A DNA stretch of 64,000 nucleotides. Source: Halictus rubicundus (Eukaryota; Arthropoda; Insecta; Hymenoptera; Halictidae). Position numbers and translations under genes: made by a program. This document shows positions 11,862 through 19,578 of this stretch, in pieces. Each line of letters starts with the position of its first letter. Within the stretch, counting starts at the first letter, position 1. The notes under the pieces are model-generated. The model was not told the DNA's origin. It was given only the letters and a program-made list of their open reading frames with translations, and made no database searches. Where the stretch lies: positions 1,601,501-1,665,500 of the forward strand of contig NW_027488566.1 in NCBI RefSeq assembly GCF_050948215.1, given 5' to 3'.

Positions 11862-13554
11862 TGTTACGTGCTAGGGCCTTTCCGCGAGGGATTGGCCTTG
11901 TAACAAAAGGGTATAATAGATGCGGAACGGACGAGCGGTAACCCGTTCCAAAAAGTGCGGGGTATCGTTTATCGCTGTGGAGACCAAAAAACGTGGCGGG
12001 ATGGTTACAAGACGTGGGGATTCGAGAGTGATTTTTACGGTGATTGTTCAACAATAATATAAAATATATTCTATAATAAAGAAAAGATATTTACAGAACA
12101 AGGTACAAATAACAACAATAATAATAATAATATATATATAGACAGAGACAGAGGAAAAGTAGTAATAAGTATAAAGAGAGAGAGAGAAGGTAATAATTAT
12201 AGGCGTGAGATAAGCCTTTCTATAAAAGTACAGTCGTCGGTCTTTTGTGGGGCTCGGGGGAACAATAGGTTGCGGTAATATACTGCTCGAGGGTCAGCGT
12301 CGTCGGCTGCCAGAAAATTAGGGAGCGTTCTCAGAGGGAGAGTTACGGTGGAGAGTTTCCAGGTGGGCAGGGGGAGTGGCTCCTTTGTCGTGACGGGAGG
12401 GAGCTCGCTGGTCCAGATACGTCCGTCCTTCCTTCGGTTGAATTTTCCTCCTGGCTGCCGTCGCTGGTCGTCCTCCTTGGATATCGGAAGGGTTGAAACT
12501 CATTGAGTTTCAACCACCGGTGAACCTTGCTCTCAGGTAAGAGAGGGGTTTTATATTGCGTCAGCCGTGCGAGCCTAAGCCGCACCGAGCGTCTGCGTTG
12601 CTGACGACAATTTAGCTCGCAATGTGCTAGAGACACGCACCAGAGTTTGCTATAGATTGCCGGGGAATTACTAAGAAAGCAGAAGCTTGTAGAAGTTTTT
12701 TCCGAAGTCTGAAGATGTCTCCAGACTTTTTATGCGGGGTACCGTACATTTTTAGTAGCGGGAAAACGGGGTTGAAGTCCGAAGTCATCTAGTGAGTGGT
12801 GGATGAACTTCGGTATTTTTTAGGAGGTGGGGTAAAAACATAAGGGTCTGTGCATTTTCTCTTTCGAGAAACTCGAGCTGGTAAAAAAGCCATCTGTGTG
12901 CGGGGGTGAAAAGTTCCCTGAAAACGGACTTTGGACTGTCCGATGTCTGCTACGAGTGCGAGAGAGAAAGCATGCCTTTAATGGCTATACGTTGAAAAGG
13001 GATAGCACTACGCCCTATGGTTGTAGCGAGTGCGAGAGAGAAAGTAACGGTTGTCCGTGTAGAATAGTAAAGGATGGCACGTCGCCCTATGCAGGTAACG
13101 AGTGCGAGAGAGAACGCATGCTCTTAGCGGCTATGCGTTGGAAAAGGATAGCACTACGCCCTATGGTTGTAGCGAGTGCGAGAGAGAACGGCGATGGTTG
13201 CCTGTGCGTTAGAGAAGGACAGAGCTACCTGCCTATACTCGTAACGGGTGCGAGAGAGAGGGGTGCGTCTCGCCGTGCGCTAGACAAGGATAGCGCTACC
13301 TGCCTATACTCGTAACGGGTGCGAGTGAGAGGGGTGCGTCTCGCCGTGCGCTAGACAAGGATAGCGCTACCTGGCTATGCTCGTAACGGGTGCGAGAGAG
13401 AACGCACTACCGTAGAGCGGAGTACCGTTAGATTGACGGCGCGGTGGTGGGGATGCCGCGTTACGCGTGAGCCAGGAGCGTCAGAACACCGATTTCTAGC
13501 GTAGATACGCAGAAATCGGTCACGTTACATGCGAACATGCATGAGAACGTGACA
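11862..13554 (-). repeat. 3' LTR of the Gypsy element (fourth 1693-bp LTR copy)
   Basis: It has the same length and left flank as the solo LTRs at 243, 4628 and 8437. I see only three private substitutions: C at 12116, T at 12349 and A at 12837. It has the seven-unit GAGAG repeat and the deletion in the LTR ORF, so it belongs to the solo-LTR lineage and not with the 5' LTR of the element it bounds. Confidence 0.93.
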
Positions 13555-13565
13555 CCTCCCTCCCC
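13555..13565 (-). other. Polypurine tract of the Gypsy element
   Basis: On the sense strand, GGGGAGGGAGG lies immediately before TGTCACG, the start of the 3' LTR. An uninterrupted purine run in this position is the usual plus-strand primer for reverse transcription. Confidence 0.85.
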
Positions 13566-13570
13566 GGGAA

Positions 13571-13605
13571 ACAAAAAATGAAATTCGTAGGATTTCATTT
13601 TTTGT
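13571..13605 (-). other. Perfect 14-bp hairpin between pol stop and polypurine tract
   Basis: ACAAAAAATGAAAT (13571-13584) and ATTTCATTTTTTGT (13592-13605) are exact reverse complements around a 7-nt loop. The hairpin fills most of the short gap between the pol stop codon (13616-13618) and the polypurine tract. It could be an RNA structure in the 3' end of the genomic transcript; the role is unknown. Confidence 0.6.
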
Positions 13606-13615
13606 GCAAGGTATC

Positions 13616-16600
13616 CTACCGTGCGGGAATTTTGGAGATCCTGCATCTATCCATGTGTAGGATCCTTGGTTTTCCTTTAATTAGCAATTTTACGTTGTTT
13701 GTTGGAAGAATTTCTAATACTTTATATGGACCGGAATATTGGTTGCTGAGTTTTGTTCTATGCAACGCTAATGTGAAGACACTGTCTCCTACTTTCAATT
13801 GTTGTGGATGAATCTTCCTATCGTAATAATATTTTGACCTTTCTTTGGCCGCTATTAAATTTGCTCGAGCTCTTTGCTGGAGGCTATGTAAATTTTTTAT
13901 GTGTTGAACTAGATGAGATTCGTATGTTTGTTCCGGTTCCTCTTCCAAAATATTGCTCGTTAAAGGTGGTCTTGCCATTTCTCCGAAGACCAAATGATGC
14001 GGGGAAAACTTTGTTCCTTCGTGGATACTCGTATTGTACGAAAATATTGCTGCGTCTATGCAATCGTCCCATTGATTTTTATTATCTATATATTGTTTTA
14101 AATATTCCACGAATACGTGGTGGGCTCTCTCCAATGAACCATTTGTTTGAGGATGATATGGTGACGTGCAGACGTGTTGAATTTTAAATTTCTTCAAGAG
14201 TTGTTTCATGGTTGATCCCGTTAAATTCGGTCCTTGATCCGATAATAAACATTTAGGTGTTCCAAATTTATATAGAAAATTATTTAAAAATGCTGTTGCA
14301 ATTGTTTTAGAATATCCATCTTGTACTGGGATTGCAAGCGAATACTTCGTCAATAAATCTTGAATTGTGAGTAAATATTTATTGTTTTTTCGTGTTGTTG
14401 GTAGTGGTCCTACCATGTCTATGGAAATTTTATCAAATGCTTTACCGGGAGTATCGGTGAGCATCATCGGTTGTTTATTTTTTACTCTCACTAGTTTTTT
14501 CAGTTGACAATTTAAACAGTTATTTATAAAATGTTGTATATCTTTTTTCATATTTTCCCAGAAAAAATATTGACGGATTCTTGTGTATGTTTTAGTTACA
14601 CCTTTATGTCCAGCTGGTGCTGCAGAATGAAACTCTTCTAATATTTTATTCCTTTTTGAAATAGGCGGAATTTTAATTAAATTTTTGCAAATTGTAATCT
14701 CGACTGGAGCATTTAAAAATCTGCTTTCTAATTGTTCTTGCAGTGCAGCGAAATTAACTCTGTCTGTTTCTGATGGATAACTTATTGAAAATGAGCTAAT
14801 AGCTTCTTCGTATATGAAATTTTGTAATTTATCAAATGCTTTTATTAATGCATCTTTTCTTACTGGCTCTTGTGGCCTTCTCGCGACTGCTAATGCAATA
14901 TAGTATCTTCTGTTTATTATTCGAATGCTGGGTGCTCCTAGCATTATTTTTGTATGTATTGGAAATTTTGAAGCGTCCTGGATTTGTCGGGCTCCTTCAT
15001 CGAATGGATCTCCCGCGGTAGTAATAAAATATACTAAGTTATCTTTTCTCATGTGTATACAGTCTCTTGATTCTATTATATTTGTCGTTGGAGCTTCGTT
15101 TTCCTGTTCGGATTCTGCGTCCGAGTCGCTTGATATTGGTGAATCGCCGTCGTCCGGTGGTTCCGGGGGTGGTTCGGGTGGAATACTATCTTCCTGTCCC
15201 AGATCGTCTTCTGTTTCTCGCTCAGGGATTTCTCCATCCTCTGAGGAGTTCGCCTGGCTTGCCGTGGAATCGGGGGTGCGCCGTGCCCCTAGAGGTGGCA
15301 ACCCGCCGTCTTCGGTGTAAGCCGGGTCCGTGAGCGAAGGTTCGCCAGGGGCGCCTTCGTGTCCGCCGTGAGGGTGTTCCTCCTCTTCTTGCGGCTCGAT
15401 GGGGAAATCCTCAGGACTCCCGTGAGGTGCGTCTCCATGCCCTAGGGATGGTGACGGTTCTTCCTCGCTGGTGTCAAGATTGTAAAGGGAATCCCTGGGA
15501 TTCTTCGGGAGGTTTTGGGGTTGCCCGTGCCCTAAGGACGGCAGCTGCGTTTCCTCCGTTGAATCTTCGGTGGACCCTTGTATATCTCCGTCGAGCGAAG
15601 ATAAATCTTCCATTGTTGGAAGCGGAGATGGGGGTTCGGGAGTGGAAGGTTCGTTTTCCTCTCCGAAAAAGGCGGCCAATCCTGCCCATGGATCGTCGTC
15701 CGTATTTTCCTCCTCAAGAACATTCGATACTAAAACTTGCGGATTTCGTGATAATGCGTCCGCGTTTGAATTTATTTTTCCCGGTTTATATTTAATTTTG
15801 TACTCGTACTCGGCAAGTTTTAACCGCCAGCGAACGAGTCGGGACGTAGGATCTTTCACTTTATGCAACCAAACTAGAGGCTGATGATCTGTTATTAAGA
15901 GGAATTCTTTCCCATATAAATAAGGTCGGAAATGATGCGTACAATAAACTATTGCAAGGAGTTCCTTCTCTATGGTCGAATAATTCATCTCGGCCGAATT
16001 CAGAGATCGAGATGCGTAAGCGATCGGAAGGTCTTTACCAACCTCACCTTGACTTAATATACCTCCGATTGCCTGATTCGAGGCATCCGTCGTTACTATA
16101 AATTGTTCATTAAAATTTGGATATTGTAATATGGGCTCCTTACATAAAGCTTCCTTTAATTTTAAAAATGCTTGCTCTTGTTCGTCTTTCCAATGGAATT
16201 TAATACCTTTCTTTAAAAGTGACGTTAATGGTTTTGAAATACCGGAGAAATTTTGAATAAAACGTCTGTAATAACCGCTGAGGCCAAGGAACTGTTTAAT
16301 ATTTCGCGGTGTGCGCGGTGTTGGAAAATTTTGAATCGCGGTGATTTTACTAGGATCAGGCTTGATTCCTGATTCAGAAATTATGTGTCCGAGATAATGA
16401 ACTTCTTTGCAGAGAAATTTACATTTATCCGGTTGGAGTCGAAGATTCGCGTCTCTTAATCTTTCGGCTAATTTATTAAATTTTATTATGTGTTCTTGGA
16501 GCGAACTTGCGTATATAACAATGTCGTCCATATATACGAACATTTCTGTCCCTTGTAAGCCGGTTAATACTGAATCCATTAATTTTTGGAAAGTAGCGGG

Positions 16601-18322
16601 AGCATTTTTAAGACCAAACGGCATTCTAGAAAATTGATAATGACCGTGGGGCGATGAAAAAGCGGTTTTTGCTGCGTCTGACTGCTCCATGGGAATTTGA
16701 TGAAAACCCGAAGCTAAATCTAACACGCTGAAGTATTTTGATCCTCCTAATTGATCTAAGATTTCTACGATATTTGGGAGAGGGTACGCGTCTCCGATAG
16801 TTTTTTCGTTTAATTGGCGGAAGTCAATGACCATCCTCCATCTTTTATTGCCTGCGGAGTCCGGTTTTTTCGGAACAATCCAAACAGGGGAATTATACGG
16901 GGACGAAGATTTCGTAATTATATTTTGATTTAAGAGTTCTGAAATCTGCTTTCGGATTTCCTCTTTATGAATTGGGGGAAATCTGTACTGTTTAATATTT
17001 ACGGGGCTGCTGTCGGTCGTATCTATTCGATGCGAAGTTAAATGAGTACAGGGCAATTTATCGTCTTGGCAGTGAAAAATGTCATGGTTTTCTTTAATTA
17101 ATTCTTCGACGTGTGCTTTTTCTTCTTCATTTAAATTATCTACTTCAATCATCTTTAATATATTTGAAAATCTCTGAGAAGAGTCGACGCGGAAACAAGA
17201 GAAACTTTTATCTTTATCTTTACTTTTATTCTTCCTCCTACCTTTACTTTTACTTTTATTTGAATGGAGAGAATTTTTAATTTGCTCGAATTCCTCGAGT
17301 CTTATATTTTTTAATATCTCGAATTCCTCGAGTTTTAGTTTTTTAACAGCCTCGAATTCCTCGGGCGTTATTAATTTTTGATTCACCTCGAATTCCTCGG
17401 GTTTCATCAATTTTTTATTTACCTCGAATTCCTCGGGTTTTAATTTTTCGAATTCCTCGAATTTTAATTTTATTTCCTCGAATTCCTCGAGTTTTAATTT
17501 TTTAATTTCCTCAAATTCCTTGAGTTTTAATTTTTTAATAATCCCAAATTCCTCGGGTCTTAAATTTTTCTCTCCATCAATTTGTAAAGTTTTAAATTCT
17601 TCAACATCTTTAACTCCTTTAACTTCTTCAACTTCTTCGATTTCTACTTGTGGAATTTCCGCTTCGTATTCTACGTCAGATGCGTTAAAAATTTTAATTA
17701 TAGCACGTCCATTTATATTCTTCACCATGCATTCTCCTGCAAAAATATTTGTCCCGACATGCAGCCGAGGGAGATATCCTTCTTTTATATTTAAATTTTT
17801 AATTTTGACGGGAACCGTCTTTATACTTCGAGGGGGCACACTAATATTTTCAGGATCGGAAAAAGGGATTTTAAAATTTCCCAATAAAAGACATTTGTCT
17901 TGATAAGAAATAGTGGCAGAACATTTCTTTAAAAATTCGGATCCTAAGATCGCGGGGTAAGGAATGGGGAAACTATTCGGCACCACGTGAAATTCGTGAA
18001 TTTTGCCGTGAATTTGGATTCTTAATGATCCTAATGTTTCTACTATCTGGGGAGAAATGCCACTTAGATTTAATTTTTTATTTTTATTAAAAGATAGTGA
18101 TCCTATCTGTTGTAATTTAATAAGATTGGGTTCCGATCCCGTATCGATGAGAAATTTCGTTTGTCCAATGGGGTGTGCCAGGTCGATTTCTACGATTGAA
18201 TTAAATTTTCCCTCTATGTGGAAGGTTTTTCTATTATTGGACTGGGGGGTGGACGCTCTGGGTTGCCCTCCCGCCGGGCGTCCGTCGGCGAGGGGTTTCC
18301 GCGGTTTCCCGAATTCTGGGAT
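13616..18322 (-). CDS. pol: Gypsy Pro-Pol polyprotein (protease, RT, RNase H, integrase)
   Basis: The open frame runs from just after a stop at 18325-18323 to TAG at 13618-13616, 1568 residues. It overlaps the end of gag by 109 nt in the -1 frame and so is probably made by frameshifting, with no start codon of its own. A GTG at 17986 would cut off the protease. Counting from 18322, the retropepsin motif DTGSEPN starts at about residue 60. A nine-fold EEFE repeat follows, then RT with DFRQLN, LDLASGFHQIPM, MPFGLKNAP and YMDD (597-600), then RNase H with TTDAS and IEKELLAI. A roughly 220-residue acidic, proline-rich linker leads into integrase: an HHCC zinc finger, then D1302, D1362 and E1398 (35 residues between the last two). 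All catalytic residues I can identify are present and there is no internal stop. The linker and the EEFE repeat are unusual for Gypsy Pol. Confidence 0.92.
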   Translation of the reverse strand: MPEFGKPRKPLADGRPAGGQPRASTPQSNNRKTFHIEGKFNSIVEIDLAHPIGQTKFLIDTGSEPNLIKLQQIGSLSFNKNKKLNLSGISPQIVETLGSLRIQIHGKIHEFHVVPNSFPIPYPAILGSEFLKKCSATISYQDKCLLLGNFKIPFSDPENISVPPRSIKTVPVKIKNLNIKEGYLPRLHVGTNIFAGECMVKNINGRAIIKIFNASDVEYEAEIPQVEIEEVEEVKGVKDVEEFKTLQIDGEKNLRPEEFGIIKKLKLKEFEEIKKLKLEEFEEIKLKFEEFEKLKPEEFEVNKKLMKPEEFEVNQKLITPEEFEAVKKLKLEEFEILKNIRLEEFEQIKNSLHSNKSKSKGRRKNKSKDKDKSFSCFRVDSSQRFSNILKMIEVDNLNEEEKAHVEELIKENHDIFHCQDDKLPCTHLTSHRIDTTDSSPVNIKQYRFPPIHKEEIRKQISELLNQNIITKSSSPYNSPVWIVPKKPDSAGNKRWRMVIDFRQLNEKTIGDAYPLPNIVEILDQLGGSKYFSVLDLASGFHQIPMEQSDAAKTAFSSPHGHYQFSRMPFGLKNAPATFQKLMDSVLTGLQGTEMFVYMDDIVIYASSLQEHIIKFNKLAERLRDANLRLQPDKCKFLCKEVHYLGHIISESGIKPDPSKITAIQNFPTPRTPRNIKQFLGLSGYYRRFIQNFSGISKPLTSLLKKGIKFHWKDEQEQAFLKLKEALCKEPILQYPNFNEQFIVTTDASNQAIGGILSQGEVGKDLPIAYASRSLNSAEMNYSTIEKELLAIVYCTHHFRPYLYGKEFLLITDHQPLVWLHKVKDPTSRLVRWRLKLAEYEYKIKYKPGKINSNADALSRNPQVLVSNVLEEENTDDDPWAGLAAFFGEENEPSTPEPPSPLPTMEDLSSLDGDIQGSTEDSTEETQLPSLGHGQPQNLPKNPRDSLYNLDTSEEEPSPSLGHGDAPHGSPEDFPIEPQEEEEHPHGGHEGAPGEPSLTDPAYTEDGGLPPLGARRTPDSTASQANSSEDGEIPERETEDDLGQEDSIPPEPPPEPPDDGDSPISSDSDAESEQENEAPTTNIIESRDCIHMRKDNLVYFITTAGDPFDEGARQIQDASKFPIHTKIMLGAPSIRIINRRYYIALAVARRPQEPVRKDALIKAFDKLQNFIYEEAISSFSISYPSETDRVNFAALQEQLESRFLNAPVEITICKNLIKIPPISKRNKILEEFHSAAPAGHKGVTKTYTRIRQYFFWENMKKDIQHFINNCLNCQLKKLVRVKNKQPMMLTDTPGKAFDKISIDMVGPLPTTRKNNKYLLTIQDLLTKYSLAIPVQDGYSKTIATAFLNNFLYKFGTPKCLLSDQGPNLTGSTMKQLLKKFKIQHVCTSPYHPQTNGSLERAHHVFVEYLKQYIDNKNQWDDCIDAAIFSYNTSIHEGTKFSPHHLVFGEMARPPLTSNILEEEPEQTYESHLVQHIKNLHSLQQRARANLIAAKERSKYYYDRKIHPQQLKVGDSVFTLALHRTKLSNQYSGPYKVLEILPTNNVKLLIKGKPRILHMDRCRISKIPAR
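15085..15735 (-). other. Acidic, proline-rich linker region inside Gypsy Pol
   Basis: This segment of pol lies between RNase H and the integrase zinc finger. It is very rich in E, D, P, S and G, with SLGHG occurring twice, and looks disordered. It is clearly more G/C-rich than the A/T-rich pol sequence on both sides. Most Gypsy elements have a short connection here. Confidence 0.75.
17284..17560 (-). repeat. In-frame coding minisatellite (EEFE repeats) in Gypsy pol
   Basis: About nine units carry variants of CTCGAATTCCTCG on the plus strand, encoding L/P-E-E-F-E-x-x-K-K-L-K-type repeats of about 8-13 residues. They lie between protease and RT. The charged, leucine-containing pattern suggests helix or coiled coil. 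Unit spacing varies but the frame is kept, so copy-number change has been tolerated without breaking pol. Confidence 0.8.
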
Positions 18323-19449
18323 TTATTTTGCGGATTTCGGTAACACTGAGATGCGTGGTGTCCGAATTTATTGCAATAAGTGCACGTAATAGGAGGCGGT
18401 TGACTATTATTTATGTTTTTCTTATTTTCCCGGTTGCGGGGATCTTGAAAACACTGCAAAGCGGTGTGTCCGCTCCTTTTGCAATACGTGCAATTTACCT
18501 GAGATACCTGAGGGCCGCGTGAGCTCATAAAATTCTTAGGGGGAGTCGACGAGCTTCGAGGGGACAGCGGGGGTGCATTTAATATCGGCGGAGGCTTTGT
18601 TCGAGCTTGTTCTTGCTCCATTTCGTTGTAAATTACTATTGCGTTATTGAACGCTTCTGTAAGGGTTTTATATCCCTTGAATTCTAATAATATTTTCATA
18701 GTGGACGGTAAGCCACGAATAAAACATTCTAGAGTAAATTCGTCGATTCCAGGGTCAGGTGATCGACCTTCCTGACGCTCTGTGTCTCTAATCGACATTC
18801 TTAAATCTTTAACTCTTTGCACGTAGTCAATTATATGCTCCGCCGGATTTTTAAATATATCGGAAAGAAGACCTCTATAATAATATGATGATTTTTGCGG
18901 GAGTAATCTTGTGCGTAAGGCATCTATTAGATCATTCACCGTTTTATATTCCTCGTCTTCTACTATGCAATATGCACGCCCGACCAGTTTGGATTTAATT
19001 GCTCTCGCTAAGTCTGTTTCTTGCGAGGGTGAAAGAATGTCCCGTGCTCGTCGGCACGATTGAAAAAACCTGTCGGTAGAGAGGTTAGTTCCCGAAAAGG
19101 TGGGAATTTCTGATATAACATCTCTGAGAGAAAATGCTGAAGGGGGAGACTCTATTGTTGCCGGCCCAGATTTACGACTTGTTACGGGAGTTTGAGCTAT
19201 AGGAGCTCGTTCCTCCAATGCTTTTACTTGCATTTTTAATGATTCTATCATCATTTCTAATTCTTTAGTTTTATTATTTTCCTCTGTTCTTATTTGATTT
19301 CTTTCTTCGTGTAAAAATTCTTCAAAATTTTTCTGAGTTTCTTTAAATAATTGTTCTTGTTCTAGTAAACGTTTTTCTCTTTTCTTTAATTGTTCTTCCA
19401 ACATTTCTAACTCGGCCTCACTAAGACCTTGAGATCGAGTTATTGGCAT
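18214..19449 (-). CDS. gag: Gypsy Gag protein
   Basis: The 411-residue Gag starts at ATG 19449-19447, the first ATG-initiated long frame after the leader, and ends at TAG 18216-18214. The N-terminus (about residues 8-80) is a long Glu/Lys/Leu-rich stretch predicted to form a coiled coil. The middle (about 105-280) looks like the capsid region of retrotransposon Gags. The C-terminal third carries two perfect CX2CX4HX4C zinc knuckles (CTYCKRSGHTALQC and CTYCNKFGHHASQC) for RNA binding, followed by a Pro/Asn/Arg-rich tail. Pol overlaps its end in the -1 frame. I found no textbook X-XXY-YYZ slippery heptamer in frame within the overlap. Near candidates are A-CCC-CCC and the run GAA-AAA-C; GGGAAAA occurs but only after the stop. 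Confidence 0.9.
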   Translation of the reverse strand: MPITRSQGLSEAELEMLEEQLKKREKRLLEQEQLFKETQKNFEEFLHEERNQIRTEENNKTKELEMMIESLKMQVKALEERAPIAQTPVTSRKSGPATIESPPSAFSLRDVISEIPTFSGTNLSTDRFFQSCRRARDILSPSQETDLARAIKSKLVGRAYCIVEDEEYKTVNDLIDALRTRLLPQKSSYYYRGLLSDIFKNPAEHIIDYVQRVKDLRMSIRDTERQEGRSPDPGIDEFTLECFIRGLPSTMKILLEFKGYKTLTEAFNNAIVIYNEMEQEQARTKPPPILNAPPLSPRSSSTPPKNFMSSRGPQVSQVNCTYCKRSGHTALQCFQDPRNRENKKNINNSQPPPITCTYCNKFGHHASQCYRNPQNKSQNSGNRGNPSPTDARREGNPERPPPSPIIEKPST

Positions 19450-19541
19450 TTTGAAATTCTACTTTTTAAATTTTCTCTCGAATTCACCACGTCGTTTTTT
19501 GGTTGTATCCCGCCGGGGGTGTCTCCACGATAACGATAGAT

Positions 19542-19559
19542 CCCACACCGCTGTCACCA
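19542..19559 (-). other. Candidate primer-binding site of the Gypsy element
   Basis: On the sense strand, TGGTGACAGCGGTGTGGG begins 19 nt inside the 5' LTR edge. It starts with the TGG expected opposite a tRNA CCA end. I could not match the acceptor stem to a tRNA I know, and the distance from the LTR is longer than usual, so this is a weak call. Confidence 0.3.
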
Positions 19560-19578
19560 AATTTCTATTATGGTTTTT

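Noticed and set aside
15427..15795. Plus-strand ORFs opposite Gypsy pol (13578-18522)
   Set aside because: They are antisense shadows of pol and gag with low-complexity or no recognisable content.
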